Assembly (NCBI RefSeq): GCF_017329615.1
Contig: NZ_JAFMTW010000005.1
Coordinates: forward strand, 80,279 to 144,278
DNA length: 64,000 bases
DNA from: Alicyclobacillus suci
GTDB lineage: Bacteria; Bacillota; Bacilli; Alicyclobacillales; Alicyclobacillaceae
Reading direction: 5' to 3'
Within the stretch, counting starts at the first letter, position 1. Each line of letters begins with the position of its first letter. Positions 1-7,514 of this stretch are shown piece by piece. The translations under genes and the position numbers were made by a program. The notes under the pieces were generated by a model. The model did not search any database and had not been told where the DNA came from. It saw only the letters and a list, made by a program, of their open reading frames with translations.

Positions 1-30
1 GTTTGCGGTTGACACAAAGGGGGATTCCCA

Positions 31-909
31 TTGCAAGTACAAAAACCGCGATCCGTCCGCGACGTGTTTGAGCAGAGTTTCCTGCTATATCGCCGGAGGT
101 TTCGCTTCTTAATTGGCACTGCGGTGGCCATTTTATTTCCATACTATATCGCGAGTGCGTATGTCAGAACGCATTTTTTGCTCACCGATGATCAGGCGGA
201 TCAAATTGTTCAGGATATGGAGCAAAAAGGTGATGTGTGGAGCGCCTTATCGACGGTGGTCTCCGTTCGCACAGAGGTCTGGATGTTCGTCCTGTCCGCC
301 GTCTTCATGCTTCTGGTGCTGCCTATCCTCTACGGCATGATTGCGCAGATGAGCAGTAAGTCTCTACAGCATGGCCAGGAGACGACCATTGCGGACGCCG
401 GGAATGCGGCGTTCCGGCGTTTGTTCCCCAATATGGCCACGTTGCTGTTGGCAATCGTCATATATCTCGTATTGGCTGTGTGTTACATGGAACTGCTGTC
501 GCTTGTCACCTACTATTTAGGCGCTGCGCTTGGTGTATTGGCGACGGTTATCGCCATTTTGGGAACGTTGGGGTTCATTGTGGGCGTCGTTGTGTACTTT
601 ATTCGGTTTTCGTTTTTACCAGCGATTGTGGTCGTCGAAGGTTTATCGTTTTTCCGCGCAATGGCCCGTTCCTGGCGTTTGACGAAATCCCGCAGCGGAC
701 AATTGCTCGGGTTTTATGTCATGCTGTCCATCGTCTGTTTTGTGGCGCAGGTGTTTATGACACTGATTGGCGACATGTTCTTTCAATCGGCGGGCACGCA
801 ATTGCTCATTGCAGCCATCATTGGCATGCTCGTTATGCCTTTTGCGCTGACCTGTATGTCCACGATGTTTGTCGAATTACAGTCGCGTGACAGAAACCCA
901 ATGAGGTGA
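31..909 (+). CDS. polytopic membrane protein of unknown function
   Basis: A 292-residue protein with about six hydrophobic segments and a short basic, cytoplasmic-looking N-terminus. The layout resembles glycerophosphodiester phosphodiesterase membrane-domain or DUF975-type proteins, but I see no catalytic motif and do not assign a reaction. The TTG start at 31 is preceded by a GGGGGA ribosome site at 19-24 with 6-base spacing. The gene ends only 7 bases before the next membrane-protein gene, so the two are probably co-transcribed. Whether anything precedes it in the operon is outside the window. Confidence 0.7.
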   Translation: MQVQKPRSVRDVFEQSFLLYRRRFRFLIGTAVAILFPYYIASAYVRTHFLLTDDQADQIVQDMEQKGDVWSALSTVVSVRTEVWMFVLSAVFMLLVLPILYGMIAQMSSKSLQHGQETTIADAGNAAFRRLFPNMATLLLAIVIYLVLAVCYMELLSLVTYYLGAALGVLATVIAILGTLGFIVGVVVYFIRFSFLPAIVVVEGLSFFRAMARSWRLTKSRSGQLLGFYVMLSIVCFVAQVFMTLIGDMFFQSAGTQLLIAAIIGMLVMPFALTCMSTMFVELQSRDRNPMR

Positions 910-916
910 GTCGTCG

Positions 917-2404
917 GTGAATTGGTTGCGTAAGCTAGAGTCTGTGATGCGTATTGAACTGTTGCTCTTGCTCGCGTGGATTTGTTTCTTTGCTATCCAC
1001 GCCGGGGCGCCTTTGACTGATCCCGACACCCCTTGGCACTTAGCCACTGGCCAGTATATTTTGGCGCATCACGCGATTCCGACGACAGATCCGTTTTCTT
1101 GGTCGATGCGAGGTAAACCGTGGGTGACCCAGGAGTGGCTGTTTGAAGTGGTACTTGCCTGGCTTGCGCAACACGCTGGGTTTATTGGCATCTGGGCACT
1201 GGCAGTATTCCTCCATACCGCAACCGTCTTGGTACTATATCGACTTTGCTGTGACGTCTCTGCGGGACAGCGCATTTTTTCCGCTGTCGCCGCCAGTCTG
1301 GGTACGGCAGCTGGCCTCGATTTTTGGGTGCTGCGCCCGCAATTGATTTCCTATACGATGTTCGCCATCTTTTTGTGGATATTGTCGCGCGTGGAACATG
1401 GGTATCTCAAGGCCTTGTGGCTGGTGCCACCGCTTATTCTCATTTGGGCGAACGCGCACGCGTCCGTCAGCATCGGTATTATCATGTTGGTATTTGAAGC
1501 GGTGATGAGCTTGATTCCGAATGTCGGTCGCCTATCTCGTTTGTCGTTGTCAAATCGGGCGCGGATGTACCTGTTGCTGACTGCTGTCGTCGCGGTTGCC
1601 ATTGGGTTTCTAAATCCAAACACATATCACGAATTTACGTACGCGTTATTATCGAATAACTCGTTGATGGTCAACAGCATTAACGAGTGGCACTCGCCTG
1701 ACTTTCATAATCAGTACTACAAGTACGGTGTGATTCCGTTTGTGGCACTTGTGCTCATCTTGCTCATTCTTCGAAAACGTTCGGTTCCGCTTAAATACGT
1801 GTTGTACTTTGGCGGCTGTTTTGCGTTAACGCTTGTGTATCAGCGATTTATGCCGTATCTCGCCATCGCTGGGGCACCTTTAATTGCGTTTGGACTCTCT
1901 GATTGCTTGCGGGGTCTTTTGCATCCTTCACGGATGTTTCGTTATGTGCTCGGTATTTTAATGTGTGGGGTAGTCGTCGATTTTTTCGTTGCGGTACCGA
2001 ATCTTCGCGGGTCGGTAGATAAGCATTTTTCTGCGAACGCATATCCCATTGACGCAGTGAACTACCTTAAGCAGCATGATATACCGGGTCCACTCTTAAA
2101 TGCGTATGATTTTGGCGGTTATTTGATTTACGAGCACATCCCGACGTTTGTCGATGGTCGAACGGATATCTTTCTTGAAAACAATACGTTTCAGGATTAT
2201 ATGGACCTTCAGAACTTGGCTTGGGATGCACCAGAATTGTTAGATCAATACGGATTTAACTCGGCCATTTTGCCGCCTGGATACGCCTTGAGCGTGTATC
2301 TCAGTAATAATCCAGACTGGCATGTGGTATATCAAACCGACAATGCGGAGATATTCGTTCGCAACAAGGAGACGGCGAAACGCGTTTCTTTGTCGGGGGA
2401 ATAG
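917..2404 (+). CDS. large polytopic membrane protein, GT-C glycosyltransferase-like
   Basis: A 495-residue protein with about ten or more membrane segments. Near the N-terminus, after the first membrane helix, it has an acidic extracytoplasmic motif (DPDTPWHLATG, residues about 35-45). That layout resembles integral-membrane GT-C glycosyltransferases, in which an Asp in the first loop is catalytic. The C-terminal 130 residues form a soluble-looking domain. The start is GTG 917 behind GAGGTGAG, overlapping the end of the upstream gene's control space. The glycosyltransferase role is inference from topology. It could also be a structural envelope protein of unknown function. Confidence 0.6.
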   Translation: MNWLRKLESVMRIELLLLLAWICFFAIHAGAPLTDPDTPWHLATGQYILAHHAIPTTDPFSWSMRGKPWVTQEWLFEVVLAWLAQHAGFIGIWALAVFLHTATVLVLYRLCCDVSAGQRIFSAVAASLGTAAGLDFWVLRPQLISYTMFAIFLWILSRVEHGYLKALWLVPPLILIWANAHASVSIGIIMLVFEAVMSLIPNVGRLSRLSLSNRARMYLLLTAVVAVAIGFLNPNTYHEFTYALLSNNSLMVNSINEWHSPDFHNQYYKYGVIPFVALVLILLILRKRSVPLKYVLYFGGCFALTLVYQRFMPYLAIAGAPLIAFGLSDCLRGLLHPSRMFRYVLGILMCGVVVDFFVAVPNLRGSVDKHFSANAYPIDAVNYLKQHDIPGPLLNAYDFGGYLIYEHIPTFVDGRTDIFLENNTFQDYMDLQNLAWDAPELLDQYGFNSAILPPGYALSVYLSNNPDWHVVYQTDNAEIFVRNKETAKRVSLSGE

Positions 2405-2473
2405 GACAAAACGTGACAAATTATTGCCCGAGCAATTGTCAGCGTCATCAAATAGCCATTTGGGCGGCTGTTG

Positions 2474-2482
2474 CATAGGTTA
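2474..2482 (+). promoter_or_regulatory. possible sporulation-type -10 element of yaaH
   Basis: CATAGGTTA fits the mother-cell sigma -10 pattern CATAnnnTA and lies 35 bases before the yaaH start. The best ATA for a sigma-E -35 (2452-2454) is 19 bases upstream, slightly too far. This is therefore a suggestion only. yaaH homologues are known to be transcribed in the mother cell. Confidence 0.3.
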
Positions 2483-2517
2483 GACGGAAGGATGGATGGA
2501 TAGGAGGATATGCCGCC

Positions 2518-3432
2518 ATGCGTATACATCGCGTCCGCTCAGGTGAGACGCTTGAACAAATTGCTCAAAATTATGGGGTGACCGTACGTGATCTCATCCA
2601 TTACAATGAGCTTCCCACGCGCAACGTCATCGTACCCGGTTTGGCACTGCTGATTCCCGGTGGGAATCCGATGGCGGTGCAGTCCTATGTCGTACAAAGC
2701 GGTGATACACCGAAGTCGGTGGCCGCAAAATTCGGCTTGACGCCTGAATTGTTTAGCCAGTGGACGGGTTATCGTGCAGACGCAACACTTGCCGCTGGAA
2801 CGAGAATTTATCTCCCAGCGCGGCGGACGACTAAGCGTACCATTGAGGTCAATGGGTATTTGCTTCCGTCCGGAACGCCGTCCGATGCTCAGATTCTTCA
2901 GGAACTTTCGTATTTGACATACTTTTGCTCGTTTAGTTATCAGGCCCGCGCGGACGGCAGCCTGGAGGCGCCAAAGGACGATATCGCATTGACATCAGCA
3001 CGTCAGCAACAGATTCGCCCCCTCCTCACGGTAACAAACTTTGACGGCACCAACTTTAGCCCGACGTTGGCCCATACGATTTTGGCGAATGCGTCGATTC
3101 GGCGGCGCGTTATTGATAATTTGGTCTCTACCTGTCGCAACAAAGGGTACGGTGGGGTAAATGTCGATTTCGAGCACATGCAGCCGACGGATCGGCAACT
3201 GTATAACCAGTTCATCGCTGCATTGCGTGATAGTCTGCACGTGAGAGGTCTATCGGTTTCCATTGCAATGGGGCCAAAGACGGCGGACAATCCAAATCAG
3301 TCTTGGATGGGTGCATTTGACTATCAGACTTTGGGTGAAGAAGTCGATTTCTTGATGTTAATGACGTATGAATGGGGGTGGGTCGGTGGACCTCCGATGA
3401 CCACCAACGCACTACACCTAGCTGGCTGTTGA
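2518..3432 (+). CDS. yaaH: YaaH/SleL spore-germination glycosidase, 5' part (interrupted gene)
   Basis: Codons 1-292 encode two N-terminal LysM domains (about residues 2-47 and 54-101) followed by most of a GH18-type TIM barrel. The catalytic-strand motif GVNVDFEHM places Asp217 and Glu219 in the active site. The family cuts cortical-lysin-processed peptidoglycan during spore germination. After GGPPM the reading frame runs into foreign sequence, adds about ten unrelated residues and stops at 3430. The missing last barrel strands are encoded in the same phase at 12911-13327. The ATG at 2518 follows AGGAGG at 2502-2507. As it stands this half should be non-functional. Precise deletion of the intervening 9,520 bp gives 429 codons. 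Confidence 0.93.
   Translation: MRIHRVRSGETLEQIAQNYGVTVRDLIHYNELPTRNVIVPGLALLIPGGNPMAVQSYVVQSGDTPKSVAAKFGLTPELFSQWTGYRADATLAAGTRIYLPARRTTKRTIEVNGYLLPSGTPSDAQILQELSYLTYFCSFSYQARADGSLEAPKDDIALTSARQQQIRPLLTVTNFDGTNFSPTLAHTILANASIRRRVIDNLVSTCRNKGYGGVNVDFEHMQPTDRQLYNQFIAALRDSLHVRGLSVSIAMGPKTADNPNQSWMGAFDYQTLGEEVDFLMLMTYEWGWVGGPPMTTNALHLAGC
3371..3415. other. attL, left junction of the yaaH intervening element
   Basis: The left boundary holds GGACCTCCGATG at 3388-3399. The right boundary has GGACCACCGATG at 12908-12919, with a single mismatch. Leftward sequence is yaaH coding; rightward sequence is element. The arm CCAACGCACT (3404-3413) is the near-perfect inverted partner of AGTGCATTGG at the other end. 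That dyad centres on the CC at 3391-3392, the inferred crossover dinucleotide. Confidence 0.85.
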
Positions 3433-3638
3433 CCCTGGCTGTTGACGGCAGGAATGAAGATAACTTTGAGTAGCCCCCAAAACACCTCTCCTCGTCTTTG
3501 CTCCTTCATTGCCATTGCGAGATTTTATTCAAATCGAGATGAACGTTTTGAATAACTTGACCGTCCATAGACATTGTAACGACTATGGCTCGCGTCGCGG
3601 GAAACGCATGTGCACCTGGTAGAGGGGGTGGTCCGTAT

Positions 3639-4175
3639 TTGAACCAAAATGATATTGATCTGATTCGACACGCACGCAAGGGAAGCACAGAAGCGTTTAC
3701 AGCCATTGTGAGAAATTATAAAAACTTTGTCTATCGGACTGTTCTTGCCATACTACAGAATCGTCAGGATAGCGAAGATGTTGCACAAGAGGTATTTATC
3801 AAGGCATATCGTGCACTCGCTGGGCTGCGCGATGCGCGGACTTTTCCTTCGTGGTTAGCACAAATCGCAACACGAACTGCATTGGACTTTATACAATCAA
3901 AGCGGAAAAACCAAACTGTAGAACTCGATTCGGAAAAGTTTGTTGTGAACGACGATATCCATCGTGCCGCAAATATTCGATTAGATTTGGAGAATGCTTT
4001 GGGACATTTAAGCGAAGAACATCGCGTGGTCACCATTTTGCGGGTCAATGGCTTCGACTATGAAGAAATTGCACAGATTCTCGGCATTCCAATCGGCACA
4101 GTGCGGTCGAGATTGCACAACGCAAGGATGCATCTTCGTCAACTCTTACAAGACGAAAGGGGCGACAACGGATGA
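3639..4175 (+). CDS. ECF-type RNA polymerase sigma factor, SigW-like
   Basis: A 178-residue extracytoplasmic-function sigma factor. Region 2 is recognisable around DSEDVAQEVFIKAYRAL, which binds core polymerase and melts the -10. Region 4 is the helix-turn-helix YEEIAQILGIPIGTVRSRL. I chose TTG 3639 because AGAGGGGG stands at 3621-3628 and the protein then begins where SigW-family proteins do. A longer in-frame start at 3585 would add a glycine-rich leader with no ribosome site. The stop overlaps the anti-sigma start (ATGA), so the pair is translationally coupled. The targets are probably envelope-stress genes, likely including its own operon. It sits just inside the left end of the element. 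Confidence 0.88.
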   Translation: MNQNDIDLIRHARKGSTEAFTAIVRNYKNFVYRTVLAILQNRQDSEDVAQEVFIKAYRALAGLRDARTFPSWLAQIATRTALDFIQSKRKNQTVELDSEKFVVNDDIHRAANIRLDLENALGHLSEEHRVVTILRVNGFDYEEIAQILGIPIGTVRSRLHNARMHLRQLLQDERGDNG

Positions 4176-4675
4176 GTTGCCACGAAATCCAGATGTATTT
4201 AACAGCTTACGTCGATGATGCGCTGGAAATAGACAAGCGAAACAGGGTCGAACAACACTTACGGCAGTGCTATGACTGTCAAGCACTCGTCAAGGAATTA
4301 CAACAGACGACAGCGCTTGTCTTTGAACAGTTGAATCGGACAGTTGCACCGATAAACTTTGAGGATAGTGTGATGCAACAGATTGCTGGGGTGTATCAAG
4401 AGCGTCAAGTCCGACGTTTTTCCATTTTTTATTTAGCTTGTGCGCTGATTGGAATTGGCGGCTTCGCAGCTGTGCTCCTTTCACCGGTCGGTACGTTCAT
4501 CCGGGTGTTGTTTCACTTGTTCCTGGCAGTGTTGAATGGTTTGAGCTTTGTTCCAGCTTCCTTGGGGCACTGGTGGATGGTCTGTATTTTGCTCTCGACG
4601 ATAGTGCTTGTGGGAAGTTCAATTTTTGGCGTTTCCCGGGTGCTTCGCTCGTTACAAAGTGAGGTCGTTCTATGA
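4172..4675 (+). CDS. zinc-finger anti-sigma factor (ZAS/zf-HC2), membrane-bound
   Basis: This 167-residue protein begins with a zinc-binding anti-sigma domain. Cys3 plus His29-x3-Cys33-x2-Cys36 give the HxxxCxxC signature. After a helical linker there are two hydrophobic segments (about residues 85-108 and 125-150) that would anchor it in the membrane. It should hold the neighbouring sigma factor inactive until an envelope signal arrives. It overlaps the sigma gene by four bases upstream and the next gene by four bases (4672-4675) downstream. This gives one coupled operon. Confidence 0.87.
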   Translation: MSCHEIQMYLTAYVDDALEIDKRNRVEQHLRQCYDCQALVKELQQTTALVFEQLNRTVAPINFEDSVMQQIAGVYQERQVRRFSIFYLACALIGIGGFAAVLLSPVGTFIRVLFHLFLAVLNGLSFVPASLGHWWMVCILLSTIVLVGSSIFGVSRVLRSLQSEVVL

Positions 4676-5541
4676 AGCGTTGGCTAACCTGGATGATGTT
4701 GATTGTCATGTGTGCTGTTGTTTCGGTAGTGCCATTTATTCATGTTCGCAACGCGTTGGTCGCGAGGGATAATCATTCGATTATCAGCCAGCAATTGACT
4801 ACAATTCCGAAGGGGCAGGAAGTTGCTGATGTGCTCGTCGTCGGAAATGATGTCAAAGTATCAGGGGATGTATACGAAATTTTGGTGGTCGTGAATGGCA
4901 ACGTTCAACTCACGTCAACTGCACGAGCAGGAATCGTCGTGGACTTGGGTGGGGCGATTCACGAGGCGCCGGGTGCCCATATCAATGCATTATACCATGC
5001 GGCACTTAGTACCCCATTTTGGAACGGAATCTTCGTAGGTGGGTTGTTGTCCGTTCTCGTCTGGGGAGGATTATTGGTTCTCAGTATCGCTGTGGTTCTG
5101 TTATCAGTTGTGATAACCCTTGGGTTACGCAATCATGTAACCATCCCCATGAGAATCCTTGATAACTCGATTCGCAAAACCGGCGTCACTGGTTTTTTGG
5201 TGAGTGTCGCGGTGATGGCGATAATCGCTTTGTTGGCTGTGACGCTGATTGGTTTGCCGCTGGCCTTTGTGTTGGGTTTCTTCTATGCCATTGCAGGGGC
5301 CGTTGGTTTTTCCTTGATTTCTCACTGGGCAGGGAAGTTGGTATTGCGAAATTCGGGGATAGAACGACCAGCCTGGCTGACCTCTTTACTGGGTTCTAGT
5401 CTCATGGTGGCGTTTTGCAATATCCCGTTTATCGGACTTCTTTTATTTTGCTTCTTTTGGCTAATCGGGGTTGGTGTGACGACGATATGGGTGTGGGGGA
5501 CTTGGCGTTCGCGTAAACACAAGGCGGCATCGGAATCATGA
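4672..5541 (+). CDS. membrane protein with bactofilin-like extracytoplasmic segment
   Basis: A 289-residue protein with an N-terminal membrane segment. Residues about 40-105 form a repetitive, beta-rich stretch (VLVVGNDVKVSG, ILVVVNGNVQL) like polymer-forming cytoskeletal or bactofilin-type repeats. Four to five further membrane helices follow. Proteins of this layout are often encoded beside ECF sigma factors and may sense or respond to envelope damage. Its exact role is unknown. The start overlaps the anti-sigma stop and its own stop overlaps the following gene (5538-5541), so it belongs to the sigma operon. Confidence 0.72.
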   Translation: MKRWLTWMMLIVMCAVVSVVPFIHVRNALVARDNHSIISQQLTTIPKGQEVADVLVVGNDVKVSGDVYEILVVVNGNVQLTSTARAGIVVDLGGAIHEAPGAHINALYHAALSTPFWNGIFVGGLLSVLVWGGLLVLSIAVVLLSVVITLGLRNHVTIPMRILDNSIRKTGVTGFLVSVAVMAIIALLAVTLIGLPLAFVLGFFYAIAGAVGFSLISHWAGKLVLRNSGIERPAWLTSLLGSSLMVAFCNIPFIGLLLFCFFWLIGVGVTTIWVWGTWRSRKHKAASES

Positions 5542-6050
5542 GGACGGTAAGTTCGTCATTGAATAGATGTGATTGGAAACGGGGAAGACGATTGAGTAAC
5601 GCTGGAGGATTTGTTTTAGTAGCATCTTTTATGTCCATGTTTCTTGCCCAATTTGCCAAGGTCGTATTTGTTCGTATCCGACAAAAATCTTGGCAGTGGC
5701 ATCAGTTTACCAACAGTGGCGGAATGCCAAGTTCGCATTCGTCGTTGATGACCACGTTGACCGTTTGTATGTGGCTCCTATTTGGCTGGAAATCACCTTG
5801 GTTTGCGATTGCCTTTGTATCCTCGGTCGTGGTCATGTATGACGCGATTGGTGTAAGGCGCCAAGCGGGTGAACAAGCCATGATTTTAGATGAACTGATG
5901 TCGCAAATTCACGATGCTGGCGTAGAAATTGACTTGTCCGTATTTGATCGATTTCGACACTGGAAGCGTCAGGGGCATACACCGCGCGAAGTTGCTGGGG
6001 GTATCGTTGTTGGGATTGTGGTGGCGTTTGTCGCGTATAAGTTTTTTTAG
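5538..6050 (+). CDS. divergent PAP2-family membrane protein (DUF212/YuiD-like)
   Basis: A 170-residue membrane protein with the hallmarks of the divergent PAP2 group: SGGMPSSHSS (about residues 60-69), DAIGVRRQAGEQA in the middle and GHTPREVAGG near the C-terminus. These match the phosphate-binding and catalytic motifs of acid-phosphatase/vanadium-peroxidase folds. The substrate is unknown, plausibly a membrane lipid phosphate. It is the last gene of the four-gene ATGA-coupled sigma operon. It faces a second PAP2 gene across a shared hairpin terminator, which hints at a lipid-carrier function for the whole cluster. Confidence 0.85.
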   Translation: MRTVSSSLNRCDWKRGRRLSNAGGFVLVASFMSMFLAQFAKVVFVRIRQKSWQWHQFTNSGGMPSSHSSLMTTLTVCMWLLFGWKSPWFAIAFVSSVVVMYDAIGVRRQAGEQAMILDELMSQIHDAGVEIDLSVFDRFRHWKRQGHTPREVAGGIVVGIVVAFVAYKFF

Positions 6051-6073
6051 GTCGAGAGATGAATGAACAAATC

Positions 6074-6097
6074 GGCGCAGGCATTCCTGCGCCAGTT
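6074..6097. terminator. terminator between convergent PAP2 genes
   Basis: GGCGCAGG (6074-6081) pairs with CCTGCGCC (6086-6093) around a four-base loop. AGTTTTC follows on the + strand. It can serve the sigma operon and, more weakly, the gene on the opposite strand. Confidence 0.75.
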
Positions 6098-6101
6098 TTC
6101 G

Positions 6102-6740
6102 TTATGCTAAGTGAGAACGCCCCTTGCTTTGTTTGGCAGATCTTGCAGATGGACCGAACTTAAATATCTTCGCGATACGGGTGGAAAGGGGATATATGAA
6201 GCGTGAAAATGTCCACATGATTTTCCCTGAAAGGATACCAACGACCATACCTGCTAATACATCTGTGGGGTAGTGAACGCCAACGTAGACGCGGGCAAAC
6301 ATGACGATGATTGCAATCACCGTAAATGTGCGACTGATGCGTTTCGTGTTATGTCCCCATGAGCCTCCTGCGAAGCCCCAACTGCCTGATGCGTGATCGC
6401 TCGGAAAGGAGGCGTCGGTGTTATGTGCAACCAGTTCTGTGTAGGTTCCGTGTGGCAAAACGGTAAATGGGCGCGGGCGGAACCAAACGTGAGAAATGAC
6501 GACGTTTATCACGAGGGCCAAAATACCTGAAAGACCTGCCATCACCAAGGCGTGACGGTGTTCAACATCACGTTTCGGAAGTGCGAAAAAAGCTATCACA
6601 AATAAAACAGCGTAAATTTCGAGCGCGTCCTTGGCAAAGAAGATCATGATTTTATCCAGCATCGGGTGATGTCCTGCTAAACCGTTTATCAAATGGTATA
6701 GCGTTAAATCAAACGGGTTTGCGTATGCAACATGAAACAT
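6102..6740 (-). CDS. PAP2 phosphatase, probable undecaprenyl-diphosphatase (BcrC-like)
   Basis: A 212-residue integral membrane phosphatase with the three PAP2 motifs in order: a degenerate first motif ending FRPRPF, FPSDHASG, and RVYVGVHYPTDVLAG. BcrC-type enzymes dephosphorylate undecaprenyl pyrophosphate, which recycles the peptidoglycan lipid carrier and protects against bacitracin. In Bacillus, bcrC is under ECF sigma control, which fits the adjacent sigma operon. The substrate assignment is inference, since other lipid phosphates are possible. The basic C-terminal tail is rich in Lys and Ser. The start faces the copper operon across about 190 bases. Confidence 0.82.
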   Translation of the reverse strand: MFHVAYANPFDLTLYHLINGLAGHHPMLDKIMIFFAKDALEIYAVLFVIAFFALPKRDVEHRHALVMAGLSGILALVINVVISHVWFRPRPFTVLPHGTYTELVAHNTDASFPSDHASGSWGFAGGSWGHNTKRISRTFTVIAIIVMFARVYVGVHYPTDVLAGMVVGILSGKIMWTFSRFIYPLSTRIAKIFKFGPSARSAKQSKGRSHLA

Positions 6741-6874
6741 GAAATCACTCCTATACGAACAGTATTCACAAAAGGGTTACAAACAGATAGACGGGCGGAA
6801 TTGAAAAAGGTTCACGGAGAAATGAACTTTTGTCCTGTGTCTTGATCATTCATTTGAATGAATTGCCAAGCAAT

Positions 6875-6903
6875 TTGACTTGAATACGGTACGGGGGTAT
6901 AGT
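6875..6903 (+). promoter_or_regulatory. copZ promoter overlapped by a CsoR operator
   Basis: TTGACT (6875-6880) and TATAGT (6898-6903) are separated by 17 bases. The pseudo-palindrome AATACGGTACGGGGGTAT (6883-6900) fills the spacer and touches the -10. It closely resembles the CsoR box of Bacillus copZA promoters. Copper-free CsoR bound here would block polymerase. Confidence 0.85.
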
Positions 6904-6927
6904 AATTGGTGAAAGGGGTGTTGACGT

Positions 6928-7134
6928 ATGACTACAACGACTATCCCGGTTCAGGGAATGACTTGCAGTGGTTGCGTGAATTCTGTGACCAAGGCACTTA
7001 CTGCGGTTGAAGGGGTACAGAAAGTGGAAGTCAGTCTGGAACAAAATCAGGCAACCGTCACGTTTGATGAGTCGAAAGTAAGCATGGCCAACTTGAAGGA
7101 TGCGATTGAAGACGCAGGTTACGACGTCGCGTAA
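6928..7134 (+). CDS. copZ: copper chaperone CopZ
   Basis: A 68-residue single heavy-metal-associated domain with GMTCSGC (Cys13 and Cys16) as the Cu(I)-binding loop. The ferredoxin-like fold continues through EGVQKVEVSLEQNQATV to GYDVA. It should hand cytosolic Cu(I) to the CopA ATPase encoded two genes downstream. It is first in the CsoR-controlled operon. A hairpin separates it from csoR, which may let the chaperone mRNA accumulate above that of the downstream genes. Confidence 0.93.
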   Translation: MTTTTIPVQGMTCSGCVNSVTKALTAVEGVQKVEVSLEQNQATVTFDESKVSMANLKDAIEDAGYDVA

Positions 7135-7150
7135 ACTTCATGGAGGGAAT

Positions 7151-7176
7151 GGGGCGATACGGTATCGCCCCATTTT
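7151..7176 (+). terminator. hairpin between copZ and csoR (terminator or attenuator)
   Basis: GGGGCGATA (7151-7159) pairs with TATCGCCCC (7163-7171) and is followed by ATTTTC. It probably causes partial termination after copZ. It also argues against a csoR start upstream of it at 7140. Confidence 0.7.
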
Positions 7177-7202
7177 CGCCAGCAAGGGTGAGGTGCTGTT
7201 TT

Positions 7203-7496
7203 TTGAGTTCAGAACACAATCATAGCTATGGAGCGAATAAGGCGGCGTTACTTAGCCGGTTAAAGCGAATTGAAGGTCAAATACGAGGAATTCAAAAGAT
7301 GATTGAGGATGACCGGTATTGTGTGGACATCCTCACACAACTCGCAGCAGTTAAGAGTGCTACACATCAGGTCGCGTTGAATCTCTTGGATTCGCATACT
7401 CACCATTGTGTCAAAGAGGCACTCACAAATGGTACAGATGGCGAAGAAAAAATTGATGAGCTGATGGATGTGGTGCGAAAGTTTACCAAAGGGTGA
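7203..7496 (+). CDS. csoR: copper-sensing repressor CsoR
   Basis: A 97-residue all-helical repressor. The Cu(I)-sensing triad has the canonical spacing Cys40-x24-His65-x3-Cys69 (RYCVDIL and SHTHHC), the hallmark of CsoR rather than RcnR or FrmR. Start TTG 7203 follows GTGAGG at about 7188-7193. The in-frame 7140 codon is rejected because it would place a perfect terminator-like hairpin inside the gene. CsoR binds the operator upstream of copZ and releases it on Cu(I) binding, so it also regulates itself. Confidence 0.92.
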   Translation: MSSEHNHSYGANKAALLSRLKRIEGQIRGIQKMIEDDRYCVDILTQLAAVKSATHQVALNLLDSHTHHCVKEALTNGTDGEEKIDELMDVVRKFTKG

Positions 7497-7514
7497 GGGA
7501 GGTGCCCTGATGTT

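Noticed and set aside
3530..3600. Possible ECF (SigW-type) autoregulatory promoter upstream of the element sigma factor
   Set aside because: TGTAAC at 3574 has no CGTA-like -10 at the right spacing; other matches were no better.
7140..7202. N-terminal extension of CsoR
   Set aside because: It would translate through a perfect terminator-like hairpin and lacks family similarity. TTG 7203 has the ribosome site.
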